DNA of 64,000 bases from Flavobacteriales bacterium (GCA_020635795.1 JACJZD010000001.1:1497001-1561000), one strand, 5' to 3'. Positions 27,461-36,918 are shown, numbered from the stretch's first letter. Program-made: numbers and translations. The notes: generated from the sequence alone by a model not told the origin.

Positions 27461-27615
27461 AATTTAATTTATTTAAAAAATTAATACTTTATTTCTTATC
27501 CAGCCTATTAATTTCGGTCTGCTTAAGATTTACGCAAAAATAGATTTTTTGTTCACACTTGCAACACTAAAATATTCACAATTGTTAATAACTTCAATAA
27601 AAGTTAAAAATCAGC

Positions 27616-28164
27616 CTACATACGGGCTTTCCAAGGTATTTCATTTGCCTTATTATCTTGAGTAAGTTTACGGGATAAAACAAATAAATAATCGGATAAT
27701 CTGTTCAAGTATTTAACTACAAGTGCTGAAACATCTTCCAATTCAGATAAGTGAACAGTAAGTCTCTCAGCTCTTCGGCAAACACAACGTGCAATGTGAC
27801 AATAAGAAACGGTTGGATGACCACCAGGTAATACAAACGAACGCATTTCAGGCAAAACCTCGTTCATTTTATCAATTTCGTTTTCTAGCAAAGTAATATC
27901 TTCTTCAAACAATTGAGGCACTTTTACTTTTTCGTTTCCAGGCTCTGTGGCTAACATTGAACCCAAGGTAAAAAGTCTATCTTGAATTTCAATTAAAACA
28001 TCAAAAGTGTTTTTATCAATTTTTTGGTCACGAATAAGCCCAATGTATGAGTTTAACTCATCTACTGTACCATAAGACTCTATTCTAATATGGTGTTTGG
28101 ACACTCTTTTCCCACCAAATAAAGAAGTAGTCCCTTTGTCGCCTGTTTTCGTATATATTTTCAT
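27616..28164 (-). CDS. PduO-type cob(I)yrinic acid a,c-diamide adenosyltransferase
   Basis: About 182 residues. It transfers the adenosyl group of ATP to cob(I)alamin or its precursor, giving adenosylcobalamin. PduO-type motifs are visible: KIYTKTGDKGTTSLFGGKRV at the N-terminus, the helix with VDELNSYIGLIRD, and CRRAERLTVHLSE near residue 135. The frame extends ten codons upstream to a TTG, but MKIYTKTGDKG is the conserved family start, so the ATG at 28164 is chosen. No cobalamin synthesis genes are near, which fits salvage of external B12. Confidence 0.93.
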   Translation of the reverse strand: MKIYTKTGDKGTTSLFGGKRVSKHHIRIESYGTVDELNSYIGLIRDQKIDKNTFDVLIEIQDRLFTLGSMLATEPGNEKVKVPQLFEEDITLLENEIDKMNEVLPEMRSFVLPGGHPTVSYCHIARCVCRRAERLTVHLSELEDVSALVVKYLNRLSDYLFVLSRKLTQDNKANEIPWKARM

Positions 28165-28233
28165 AGCAGTATCATCTAAAATAAATCTATTCAAAAATAT
28201 TCATTTAATCGCTAACCATAGCGCTCTAAAGTG

Positions 28234-28241
28234 TAATTTTG
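28234..28241 (+). promoter_or_regulatory. -7 promoter box directly before prfB
   Basis: TAATTTTG fits TAnnTTTG but ends only 4 bases before the prfB ATG at 28246. If used, the transcript would begin at or within a few bases of the start codon, so prfB mRNA could be leaderless. Confidence 0.4.
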
Positions 28242-28245
28242 CCAT

Positions 28246-29332
28246 ATGATTACAAACGAACAAGTAAAAGAACTAGTGAATCGCCTGGCTGCGTTGAGGG
28301 GGTACCTTTGACGTTGATGCCAAATTAATTCAGTTAGAAGAAGAGAATCAAAAAACTCAAGACCCTAATTTTTGGGACGACCCAAAAGAAGCTGAAAAAC
28401 AACTTAAAGTAGTACGAAACATTAAAGTATGGACCGATGGTTACCAGCAAGTAGCCTCTTTGGTAGATGATTTGACTGTACTTTATGATTTTTATAAGGA
28501 AGAAGGCGCTACCGAAGAAGAAGTTCAACAACAATATGATTTAGCTTTAGCCCAAATTGAAGATTTAGAGTTTAAAAACATGTTGAGTGCTGAAGAAGAT
28601 GCTTTAAGTGCTGTTTTACAAATAACTGCTGGTGCAGGTGGTACCGAAAGTTGTGATTGGTCGTCGATGCTTTACCGAATGTACACCATGTGGGCAGAAA
28701 AAAATGGCTACAAAATAAAAATACTCGATTTTCAGGATGGTGATGTTGCTGGAATAAAAACGGTTACCATGGAAATTGAAGGAGAATTTGCTTTTGGCTA
28801 CCTTAAAGGTGAAAATGGCGTGCATCGACTAGTTCGTGTTAGCCCATTCAACTCACAAGGCAAACGTATGACATCCTTTTCATCGGTTTACATTTACCCA
28901 TTAATTGATGAAAGCATAGAAATAAACATTAATCCTGCTGATATTACTTGGGATTTTGCTCGTTCGGGTGGAGCTGGTGGTCAAAATGTAAACAAGGTTG
29001 AAACCAAAGTGTTGCTACGACATTTACCAACAGGAATTATGATTACCAATTCCGAAACACGTTCCCAGTTGCAAAACAGAGAAAAAGCCATGCAATTGTT
29101 AAAATCGCAGCTTTACGAAATAGAGATGCGTAAAAAATTGGAAGCTCGTAGTGAAATTGAAGCCGACAAAAAGAAAATTGAATGGGGTTCTCAAATAAGA
29201 AGTTACGTATTGGACGACAGGCGCGTTAAAGACCACAGAACAGGCTTTACAGTAAACGACCCTGACAAAGTACTAGATGGCGATTTAGATGGCTTCTTAA
29301 AGGCTTATTTGATGGAATTTAGTAATGTGTAA
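28246..29332 (+). CDS. prfB: peptide chain release factor 2, expressed by programmed +1 frameshift
   Basis: RF2 ends translation at UGA and UAA. The 0-frame opens at ATG 28246 and reads MITNEQVKELVNRLAALRGYL before an in-frame TGA at 28309-28311. Skipping T28309 continues in +1 frame as DVDAKLIQLEEENQKTQDPN and on to the stop at 29332, giving 361 residues. The stop-codon recognition motif SPF (RVSPFNSQG) and the peptidyl-hydrolysis GGQ motif (SGGAGGQNVNK) are intact. The slip site AGGGGG-TAC-CTT-TGA-C is the classical autoregulatory signal: low RF2 stalls the ribosome at UGA and favours the shift. Simple gene calling would truncate the N-terminus by about 70 residues. Confidence 0.96.
28297..28312 (+). 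promoter_or_regulatory. prfB programmed +1 frameshift site
   Basis: AGGGGGTACCTTTGAC comprises a Shine-Dalgarno-like AGGGGG, a 3-base spacer, the slippery CTT, the in-frame TGA and a following C. It matches the canonical bacterial RF2 frameshift signal exactly in layout. It is notable in a genome where start codons lack Shine-Dalgarno sequences. Confidence 0.95.
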
Positions 29333-29400
29333 AAAATTCTCGATACGATTTAATTCTGTTACCACTCCATTAAACCTACTCGAACGGACAAAAAGAATGT

Positions 29401-30372
29401 TTAAAGTAAACTCTCAATAATTTTTTCGATAGAATACCCATCAGCTTCGGCTTTGTAATTTCTTACAATACGATGACGGAGTATTGGTTCTGCAACTGCT
29501 TTTACATCTTCAATGTCTGGAGAGTATTTGCCATTTATGGCAGCATGGCACTTTGCTCCTATTACTAAATATTGTGAAGCTCTTGGTCCCGCTCCCCAAC
29601 TTAAATAATCGTTAACCATTGTATTGGCATATTCGCTTCCTGCACGAGTGCTAGATGCTAATTTAACCGCATATTCTATTACATTATCGGTTACCGGAAT
29701 TTTACGAATAAGATTTTGGAAATAAACAATTTCCTCAGCATTCATAATTTTATTTAATTGAGAGGTTGAATCTACTGTTGTACTTTTTACTATAGCCAAT
29801 TCCTCTAAGTATAATGGATAATCTACCCAAATATTAAACATAAACCTATCCAATTGAGCTTCTGGTAATGGATATGTTCCTTCTTGTTCGATTGGGTTTT
29901 GAGTAGCCAACACAAAAAATGGGTGTTCTAATTTATATTGATGACCAGCAGCAGTAACCGTTTTTTCTTGCATTGCCTCTAATAAAGCCGATTGCGTTTT
30001 AGGAGGAGTACGGTTAATCTCATCAGCTAAAATAATATTAGCAAACAATGGTCCTTTTATAAATTTAAAGTTTTTGTTTTCATCTAAAATTTCAGAACCA
30101 ATAATGTCAGATGGCATTAAATCGGGGGTAAACTGAATACGATTAAACTTTAATCCCAACGAATCAGAAATGGTATTAATCAATAAAGTTTTTGCCAAAC
30201 CAGGAACACCAACCAACAAACAATGCCCGCGGCTAAAAATAGAAATCAACACTTTTTTAATTACTTCGTCTTGTCCAACAATTACCTTAGATATTTCTTT
30301 GGTTAACTCATTGTATTTAACCACAAAAGCATCTAATGCTTCAACTTCCGATTTGTATTGGTTTTCTGCCAT
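29401..30372 (-). CDS. MoxR family AAA+ ATPase
   Basis: A 323-residue AAA+ ATPase of the MoxR type, which usually works as a chaperone with vWA or DUF58 partners. Walker A is GVPGLAKT near residue 55, the Walker B region ILADEINRTPPKTQSALLEAMQE, sensor 1 ATQNPIEQEGTYPLPEAQLDRF, and the C-terminal lid has ILRHRIVRNYKAEADG. It is downstream of three SurA/parvulin genes on the same strand, 37 bp after the first of them. No DUF58 or BatA-type genes follow; instead prfB converges on it. Its clients are unknown. Confidence 0.94.
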   Translation of the reverse strand: MAENQYKSEVEALDAFVVKYNELTKEISKVIVGQDEVIKKVLISIFSRGHCLLVGVPGLAKTLLINTISDSLGLKFNRIQFTPDLMPSDIIGSEILDENKNFKFIKGPLFANIILADEINRTPPKTQSALLEAMQEKTVTAAGHQYKLEHPFFVLATQNPIEQEGTYPLPEAQLDRFMFNIWVDYPLYLEELAIVKSTTVDSTSQLNKIMNAEEIVYFQNLIRKIPVTDNVIEYAVKLASSTRAGSEYANTMVNDYLSWGAGPRASQYLVIGAKCHAAINGKYSPDIEDVKAVAEPILRHRIVRNYKAEADGYSIEKIIESLL

Positions 30373-30409
30373 TTATTTTAGATAATTAGGTGATTAAAAT
30401 TACAAAAAG

Positions 30410-31771
30410 TTATTGATTGGTCCAGTTATTTTGAAATTCACAATTTTTGTATTCATCTTCTATCTTAACATAAGTAGAAGCTAATTTTGTTTTTATCCAT
30501 TTATTTGTTGCTTCGTTATGTTTTGTAGATAAAGCAGCTTCTTGAATTTTGGCATAATCTGTTTCAAAACTAGCTTTGTGAGGATCAGTTTTACTTATTA
30601 ACTTTAAAATTCGGTAACCTTTTTTACCATCAAACGATTCAGCTGGAACAGGTTTTGATATTTCTCCTGCTTTCATGTTTTCAACAATGTAATAAATTTG
30701 AGGGTCAACTTGGTCAATTTCAAAAACTGCTGTTCCGGTTTGTGGATTCACCATAACTCCATCACTCTTTTTGGTTTTATCATCGTTAGAATATTTTAAA
30801 GCCAACTGCCCAAATGAAAGCGTATCGGTAAAAATTAAATTGTATACACTATCGGCTAAAACTTTTGCTTTCTTAATTTCTTCTTCATCGTCTTTAATTT
30901 TAATTAAAATATGACGACAATTCATTTTCTGACCTCGACGTTCAATCAACTGAATAATATGAAATCCAAATTGAGATTCTACAATTTCTGTTACTGTTGT
31001 TGAGTTTTTTAATTTAAAAGCTGCTACTGAAAATTCAGGCACTAAATCGGCTCGCCCCATAAATCCAAGCTCTCCACCTTTTTTTGCAGAGCCTTCATCC
31101 TCAGAATACAACACAGCTAACGTAGAAAACTGTTCTCCTTTTATAATTCTTTCACGAATGGTATTCAAGCGGTCACGAGCAATTTCACGAGCATCTTTAC
31201 CTTGTTTTGCATTAATTAATATTTGAGCAACTTCAATTTCCGAATTAATCATGGGGATACTATCTTCTGGCAACGAGTTAAAAAAATCTTTAACTTCTTT
31301 AGGTGTTACTTTTACTCCAGAAGTAATTGAAGATTGCATCATTTGTCCAATTAATTGCTCTTGTACAATATCTCTCAACTCATCCTTAATTTCCTTGATT
31401 GGTTTTTTATAATACTGCTCCAATTTTTTTTCTGAACCAATTTGAGAAATAAAATAATTAAGTCTTCTATTCATTTCTCCATCAACCTGTGCATCGGTTA
31501 CCGAAACACTATCAATAACGGCATGATGAAGTAATAATTTTTGATACAACAGTTCCTCCATAATCTGACACTTGCTTTCGTTATCTATGATTATTCCTTG
31601 AGACTTTAAAGAAACGAGCTGATTTTCCAACTCCGACTTTAAAATGATTTTATCGCCAACTACAGCAATAATACCATCTACAACAGTACCTTCTTGAGCA
31701 ATTAAGCTAAGATTAGTGGTTAGTAAAACGAATACTAACCAATATTTAATTGCTTTTAATTTTTGTATCAT
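30410..31771 (-). CDS. SurA-like periplasmic peptidyl-prolyl isomerase
   Basis: A 453-residue exported chaperone with a signal peptide (about 1-25, SLIAQ). A SurA N-terminal helical domain (about 28-165) carries the VVDGIIAVVGDKIILKSELE opening, and two parvulin domains follow (about 175-275, with GELGFMGRADLVPEF, and about 280-385). It probably escorts outer-membrane proteins to the barrel assembly machinery. Its start lies 26 bp inside the end of the upstream SurA-N-like lipoprotein gene. The cluster of three related genes suggests co-regulated envelope biogenesis. Confidence 0.93.
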   Translation of the reverse strand: MIQKLKAIKYWLVFVLLTTNLSLIAQEGTVVDGIIAVVGDKIILKSELENQLVSLKSQGIIIDNESKCQIMEELLYQKLLLHHAVIDSVSVTDAQVDGEMNRRLNYFISQIGSEKKLEQYYKKPIKEIKDELRDIVQEQLIGQMMQSSITSGVKVTPKEVKDFFNSLPEDSIPMINSEIEVAQILINAKQGKDAREIARDRLNTIRERIIKGEQFSTLAVLYSEDEGSAKKGGELGFMGRADLVPEFSVAAFKLKNSTTVTEIVESQFGFHIIQLIERRGQKMNCRHILIKIKDDEEEIKKAKVLADSVYNLIFTDTLSFGQLALKYSNDDKTKKSDGVMVNPQTGTAVFEIDQVDPQIYYIVENMKAGEISKPVPAESFDGKKGYRILKLISKTDPHKASFETDYAKIQEAALSTKHNEATNKWIKTKLASTYVKIEDEYKNCEFQNNWTNQ

Positions 31772-32624
31772 ATATTTCGATGTCTTTCTTATTTAATGCT
31801 TGTTCGTATAAATCATTTTTTACTTGATTTAATAGTTTTAATTTTCTTTTATTGATAATCATACTCTTGATGTTGTCCGTTTCAAAACTTAACGGCGACA
31901 CTTCTTTTTCCAATTTGAAATCAATAAAATGAATAAAGTGCATGGACAAAGAATCTTCCAATACTACACTTTTATTGTTTCTTAAAAAATTACCATCAAT
32001 ATTTGTTGCGTTTGGCACCTCTTTTCTAATTTCATTTAGCTGTATCCATTCGTTGTCGTTAAAATGAAATTGTTCAGCATACTGATGAGCCAATTCTTTT
32101 AATTTATTTAATTCAACGCTGTCTTTTGACGTATAGTATTTTCGAATTTTTTTTAAGTTCGGTGCGTTTTTAGAAACCTTTAAATAACGTACTTTTACAA
32201 TGTCATTTTTAAGTACAAAAACTTGATGGTTGTCTTGATAATATGCTGCAATTTCATCATTACTCACATTGGTATCTAAAATTTCTGTTATCAATTGATT
32301 TTCGTACGAGTAAATCAATAATGTTTTTCTATAATCTTGGATTTGTTTCTCAAAGTCACGTTGCTCATCCTTTAAATTTAGTTCTGCTTTTTCTAATACC
32401 AATTGCTCCTTAATCCAATTTTGGATAAAATTATTTGCAATCAACAAACTGTCTTCTTTAGAAGCATCTTTTGGTATTATATCAGCAACATCTGACTGGT
32501 TAAGAAAAATAGTTCCAACCCTCGCAACAGCATTATCTTCAACCTCAATTTTATTGAAATAATCGCACGAAACAATTAGCCCAAAAAGAACAAAACCAAC
32601 AATGTATTTGAACCTTTTTAACAT
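31746..32624 (-). CDS. lipoprotein with SurA N-terminal-like chaperone region
   Basis: A 292-residue protein with a lipobox (LIVSCDY, Cys20), so probably a lipid-anchored periplasmic protein. Early residues ARVGTIFLNQSDVADIIPKD and the long helical stretch to about 130 (FIQNWIKEQLVLEKAELNLK) resemble the N-terminal chaperone part of PpiC/SurA proteins. The later part (VFVLKNDIVKVRYLKVSKN) could be a degenerate parvulin-like region, but I see no clear catalytic PPIase core. It sits between two parvulin genes: 4 bp after the larger one and overlapping the smaller one by 26 bp. It is likely a chaperone partner. Confidence 0.8.
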   Translation of the reverse strand: MLKRFKYIVGFVLFGLIVSCDYFNKIEVEDNAVARVGTIFLNQSDVADIIPKDASKEDSLLIANNFIQNWIKEQLVLEKAELNLKDEQRDFEKQIQDYRKTLLIYSYENQLITEILDTNVSNDEIAAYYQDNHQVFVLKNDIVKVRYLKVSKNAPNLKKIRKYYTSKDSVELNKLKELAHQYAEQFHFNDNEWIQLNEIRKEVPNATNIDGNFLRNNKSVVLEDSLSMHFIHFIDFKLEKEVSPLSFETDNIKSMIINKRKLKLLNQVKNDLYEQALNKKDIEIYDTKIKSN

Positions 32625-32628
32625 TAAA

Positions 32629-34611
32629 TTATTTAACCTGCTTTAACACTTCTTTATCCACTTCAACTTTATATTTTGCTTTCAACTCTGCCACCCACTC
32701 TTTTTCTAAGAAATTTTGATAATCAGATGTAACCAAGCCTTTAACTTCGTTTAACTTTTTAGGCTCTGCTTCTAATACATTGGTAATTCTAACTAAATCA
32801 ACACCTTTAGCCGATTTAACTTTATACAATTTTCCTTTAATCCATTCGTTAGCATCAACCGAAGCATTTTCTCCCTTCTCAAATTTACCTTCGTTTATGG
32901 TTAATGTTAATTGGCTTTCTTTGTTGAACATTTTTAACAACTCGTCATTAGTTATTGGAGTTTTTGATTTTTTATTCAATACCTTTTCTACTTGAGTTGC
33001 AGTTGCCTCATCGCTACATTTATAAACCGTTGCTTCTGCACGTTTGTTCCACATGTATTTCGATTGGTTTGTTTTAAAGAACTCTTCTAAACCAGCCGTA
33101 TCAGCAATGGCTTTCGACCATACTTTTTGGTCGGTTAAGTTGAACAATAAAATTCCATCGCGATACTCTTGATACAACAATTTGTATTCGATATTTGTTT
33201 TAGGCAATCTTTCTTCTTTAAATGCTAAAGCTTTTTCTTCTAATACTGATTTATATAAACGATTGATTTCTGCCACCACATTCACTTCAGTATTCGGTTT
33301 AGCTTTTGGTTTGTTTTCTTCTATTAGTTTAGCAAAATCAGTTTGTGTGTATTCTAATTTCTGACCATCTTTTGCATAAAAACCAAACATTACTTTATTT
33401 AACTTTTTAGCTTTATCGGCAGTCCATTCTCCTTTAGCAAACTCATCTGCATTTACCAATTTATAAAATTCATCTCTTTTAGCAATATATTCTTTAAAAG
33501 CATTTTCAGCTTTAATTTTATTAATTACTGCCTCTTGAGTTTTATTCGAACGAGAATCTCTACTTACTTTAGATTTTATGGTATTGTACATATTTTCATA
33601 CGAATCTAAAGGTGTTAACTCCAATCGTTTTATAATATGCCAACCATAGCTCGTTTGTATGGGTTCAGAAAGATCCCCATCATTTTTCAACGTATAAGCA
33701 GCCTCTTCAAACTCTGGCACCATTTTACCTGTTCCAAAAGGAGGCAGCTCTCCATTACGAGCAGCAGAACCTTTATCATCAGAAAATTGTTGTGCTAATT
33801 CACCAAATTGTGTTTTGTCAGTCAACAACTTAGCATAAATTTCATCAATTTTTTGTTTTTTATTTTTTAGGGTTTCCTCATCTAAATCTTTACTCCCTTG
33901 AATCATAATATGAGCAACTTTGATAGTTCCTCTAGCAGCTCTTTTATCGTTTAATTTAATAATGTGGTAACCAAAACGCGTTCTAACTGGCATTGAAATA
34001 TCGCCAACTTTTAAATTATAAGCTGCCGATTCAAATGGATAAACCATGTGTAAAGCATTAAAATAACCCAGATTTCCTTTGTTGGTTTTTGATGAAGGAT
34101 CGTTAGACGTTTCAACTGCAACCGTTCCAAAATCTTCACCTTTTAAAATCCTATCTCTAATTTTTAAAATTTGGTTGTAGGCAATCAACGTATCTTTTGG
34201 TAAAGCGTTTTCATCAACATTTATTAAAATATGACTTGCATTTACATCATACTTCATTCTTTCGTAAGCTTCCTCAATTAATGCTTCAGAAACTTCTCTA
34301 TCAGTTAAATATGGTTGAATTAATTGTTTACGATATCCTTCCAATTCACTTTTAAAACTTGCAGAAGTATCCAATCCCAAGTTTTCAGCTTCTCTAACTT
34401 TTAGCTTAAACTTGATATACAAATCTAAATATTCGTTTACCGATTCTTCAGTAATAACGGTTTCCTTGGTATTGTTCTTTTTAAAAATAGCGTCAAATTC
34501 CGATAAAGTAACTGCTTTATTGTCAATTTTTAATAAAACAGGGTCAGTTTGCTGTGCTTTAGACACCAATACTGCTGAAAGTAATAACGTAACTAATCCA
34601 ATCTTTTTCAT
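32629..34611 (-). CDS. periplasmic peptidyl-prolyl isomerase with two parvulin domains
   Basis: A 660-residue exported protein with a signal peptide (1-19, VSKAQ). A SurA-like N-terminal region (about 22-120) is followed by two parvulin domains, about 125-230 (ASHILINVDENALPKD, GNLGYFNALHMVYPFE) and about 230-330 (VAHIMIQGSKDL, GELPPFGTGKMVPEFEEA). A long C-terminal region of some 300 residues (about 345-660) has no clear assignment. It is probably a folding catalyst for exported proteins. It is the first gene of the three-chaperone series, and guaB lies 34 bp upstream, so read-through from guaB is possible. Confidence 0.93.
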   Translation of the reverse strand: MKKIGLVTLLLSAVLVSKAQQTDPVLLKIDNKAVTLSEFDAIFKKNNTKETVITEESVNEYLDLYIKFKLKVREAENLGLDTSASFKSELEGYRKQLIQPYLTDREVSEALIEEAYERMKYDVNASHILINVDENALPKDTLIAYNQILKIRDRILKGEDFGTVAVETSNDPSSKTNKGNLGYFNALHMVYPFESAAYNLKVGDISMPVRTRFGYHIIKLNDKRAARGTIKVAHIMIQGSKDLDEETLKNKKQKIDEIYAKLLTDKTQFGELAQQFSDDKGSAARNGELPPFGTGKMVPEFEEAAYTLKNDGDLSEPIQTSYGWHIIKRLELTPLDSYENMYNTIKSKVSRDSRSNKTQEAVINKIKAENAFKEYIAKRDEFYKLVNADEFAKGEWTADKAKKLNKVMFGFYAKDGQKLEYTQTDFAKLIEENKPKAKPNTEVNVVAEINRLYKSVLEEKALAFKEERLPKTNIEYKLLYQEYRDGILLFNLTDQKVWSKAIADTAGLEEFFKTNQSKYMWNKRAEATVYKCSDEATATQVEKVLNKKSKTPITNDELLKMFNKESQLTLTINEGKFEKGENASVDANEWIKGKLYKVKSAKGVDLVRITNVLEAEPKKLNEVKGLVTSDYQNFLEKEWVAELKAKYKVEVDKEVLKQVK

Positions 34612-34645
34612 GTTTTATCTTTTATGTTTTTTGATTAACTAATTT

Positions 34646-36121
34646 TTATGATCTTGTTGAATAATTTGGTGCTTCTCTTGTAATGGTTATGTTATGAGGA
34701 TGACTCTCGTTAATACCAGAATGAGTAATTCTGATAAATTTAGCACCTTTTAAAGCTTCCATGTTTCTTGCTCCACAATAACCCATACCAGCTTTTAAAC
34801 CACCTACCATTTGGTAAATAACTTCACTTAAATGTCCTTTGTAAGGTACTCTTCCTGAGATTCCCTCTGGAACCAATTTTTTAATATCATCTTCAGCATC
34901 TTGAAAATAACGATCTTTAGAACCTTGTTGCATGGCTTCTATTGAACCCATTCCTCGGTATGCTTTAAACTTTCTTCCTTCATATATTATAGTCTCACCC
35001 GGAGATTCATCTACACCTGCAAACAAAGAACCTGCCATAATTGAATCGGCTCCAGCAGATAATGCTTTAACAATATCTCCTGTAAAACGGATTCCTCCAT
35101 CTGCAATCATGGGCACTCCAGTGCCTTTTAAACCTTCAGCAACCATCATAACTGCCGATAATTGAGGAACACCAACACCTGCAATGATACGAGTAGTACA
35201 TATTGATCCTGGCCCGATTCCAACTTTAACACCATCAGCACCAGCTTCAACTAAAGCTTTTGCAGCTTCTGCAGTAGCAATATTACCCACCACCACTTGA
35301 AGCGTTGGATAAGCAGCTTTTACTTTTTTTAAGGTTTCAATTACACCTTTTGAATGTCCATGAGCTGTATCAATAATAATAGCATCTACACCAGCATTAA
35401 ATAATGCATCCACTCTGTCCATTACATCTCCAGTAACACCTACTGCTGCAGCTACACGCAATCTACCAAATTCATCTTTACAAGCATTTGGTTTTAGTTG
35501 AACTTTAGTAATGTCTTTATATGTTATTAACCCTTTCAATCGATTATTATCATCGACTACAGGTAACTTTTCAATTTTAAATTCTTGAAGAATTTCACGT
35601 GCTTTATCTAAATCAGTACCTTCTTTTGCAGTAATAATATTTTCGATAGTCATCACCTCTTTTATAGGTCGAGTTACATCTTTCTGAAATCTTAAATCTC
35701 TATTGGTAACAATTCCAACCAAACTATTATTTTGGTCAACCACAGGAATACCTCCAATTTTATGCTCTTTCATTAAATTCAACGCATCATTTACTGTTGA
35801 ATTTACTGGCATTGTAACGGGGTCTTTAATCATTCCGCTTTCCGAACGCTTTACTTTTCTAACTTTATCCGCCTGCTGTTCTATGGTCATGTTTTTGTGT
35901 AACACACCTATTCCTCCCTCTTGAGCAATAGCAATAGCCAACTTTGATTCAGTAACAGTATCCATTGCAGCAGAAACCACAGGGATTTTAAGTTTTATAT
36001 TTTTTGTGAAATTGGTAGTAATATCAACTTCACGAGGTAAAACTTCAGAATACGCAGGCACCATTAAAATGTCGTCGTAAGTTAATCCCTCACCTATTAC
36101 TTTGCTAGAAAAATCAAACAT
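34646..36121 (-). CDS. guaB: inosine-5'-monophosphate dehydrogenase
   Basis: Oxidises IMP to XMP with NAD+, the committed step of GMP synthesis. The protein has 491 residues. The catalytic TIM barrel is interrupted by a tandem CBS pair (about 95-210, MKEHKIGGIPVVDQNN and LQEFKIEKLPVVDDNN). The catalytic Cys is near residue 308 in GPGSICTTRIIAGVG, and the IMP-binding segment is MIADGGIRFTGDIVKAL. The flap has YRGMGSIEAMQQGS. The full-length enzyme is intact. It lies upstream of the chaperone genes on the same strand. A TACTTTCG element about 25 bases before the ATG resembles the -7 box. Confidence 0.97.
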   Translation of the reverse strand: MFDFSSKVIGEGLTYDDILMVPAYSEVLPREVDITTNFTKNIKLKIPVVSAAMDTVTESKLAIAIAQEGGIGVLHKNMTIEQQADKVRKVKRSESGMIKDPVTMPVNSTVNDALNLMKEHKIGGIPVVDQNNSLVGIVTNRDLRFQKDVTRPIKEVMTIENIITAKEGTDLDKAREILQEFKIEKLPVVDDNNRLKGLITYKDITKVQLKPNACKDEFGRLRVAAAVGVTGDVMDRVDALFNAGVDAIIIDTAHGHSKGVIETLKKVKAAYPTLQVVVGNIATAEAAKALVEAGADGVKVGIGPGSICTTRIIAGVGVPQLSAVMMVAEGLKGTGVPMIADGGIRFTGDIVKALSAGADSIMAGSLFAGVDESPGETIIYEGRKFKAYRGMGSIEAMQQGSKDRYFQDAEDDIKKLVPEGISGRVPYKGHLSEVIYQMVGGLKAGMGYCGARNMEALKGAKFIRITHSGINESHPHNITITREAPNYSTRS

Positions 36122-36220
36122 ATTTTTAAGAAATGAAATTGTGGCGAAAGTACTAAAATTTGTTGATTTTGCGGTGTTAAAATTTGTTAATCAAATAAAT
36201 AAAATGGTTAACATTGAAAC

Positions 36221-36466
36221 ATGGTTAACGATGTGAAATATCCCCAATTTAGAAAGTATAAAAACAATCAATCGTATTTTAAAATTGTTTCTAAAACAAG
36301 TTTTGAAGAAATAAAACGAGAAGGTAATTTATGGAAGTTTTATTCTTTTGAAGCTAAAATATTGCCCGACCGCAACTTTATTTACGACATGACGTTTGAT
36401 TACGAAAACCATTGGGACATTATTAATGAAAGTGATTTTAAAGAAAAAATGAATTTTGTTATTTGA
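36221..36466 (+). CDS. conserved hypothetical protein, 81 residues
   Basis: Begins MVNDVKYPQFRKYKNNQSYFKI and ends KEKMNFVI. It is rich in Lys and aromatic residues with no signal peptide or membrane helix, so a cytosolic protein. Similar short proteins with the YPQxRKY and LPDRNFIYDM patterns are common in Flavobacteriales, as far as I recall, but have no function assigned. It lies divergent to guaB, 99 bp away, and is followed after 5 bp by a membrane protein gene in the same direction. Confidence 0.7.
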   Translation: MVNDVKYPQFRKYKNNQSYFKIVSKTSFEEIKREGNLWKFYSFEAKILPDRNFIYDMTFDYENHWDIINESDFKEKMNFVI

Positions 36467-36471
36467 TAGTA

Positions 36472-36909
36472 ATGAATATTAAACAAAAAATAGCACTTTT
36501 ATTTTTATTACTTGGACTAGTCTTTTCAAGTGTATTTAGAATGCGATTCAATTTATCGGATGGCTTTGAGCTTCATAACTTTTGGATAACTATTATCCCT
36601 TCAATCTTCGATTATGCAGGTAGCTCAAATGAACCAGAGTTAACTTCTACTTTTTTTGGATATATATTATTTGTAATCTTTGGATTGCTTCTAATCCGTA
36701 TAAATAAAGATGTTAACATTGTAAAAAACACATCCCTGTTTATCTTCCTAACAATAACTTTTATAGCATTTACAGCCGAATCTTGGTCTTTAATTCAAGA
36801 TGTAAACTCAAATTTTTCGGGTAAACATTTTAGAATCGGTCCTGTTTTGTTTTTAGTCGGTTTTTACAATTTTGTAAAAAGTTATAGAACAATAAATAAT
36901 CTTAATTAA
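36472..36909 (+). CDS. hypothetical four-helix integral membrane protein
   Basis: About 145 residues, starting at the ATG at 36472. Hydrophobic helices lie at about 5-22, 58-77, 85-105 and 122-138. The sequence between helices 1 and 2 (MRFNLSDGFELHNFWITIIP) may face the periplasm. No family recognised. It follows the 81-residue gene by 5 bp and precedes the YitT gene by 9 bp, so the three may be co-transcribed. Confidence 0.65.
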   Translation: MNIKQKIALLFLLLGLVFSSVFRMRFNLSDGFELHNFWITIIPSIFDYAGSSNEPELTSTFFGYILFVIFGLLLIRINKDVNIVKNTSLFIFLTITFIAFTAESWSLIQDVNSNFSGKHFRIGPVLFLVGFYNFVKSYRTINNLN

Positions 36910-36918
36910 AAAAATAAA

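Noticed and set aside
28246..28311. prfB as a pseudogene because of the in-frame TGA
   Set aside because: The TGA sits in the canonical AGGGGG-TAC-CTT-TGA-C signal and the +1 frame continues to a complete RF2 with SPF and GGQ motifs, so it is regulation and not decay.
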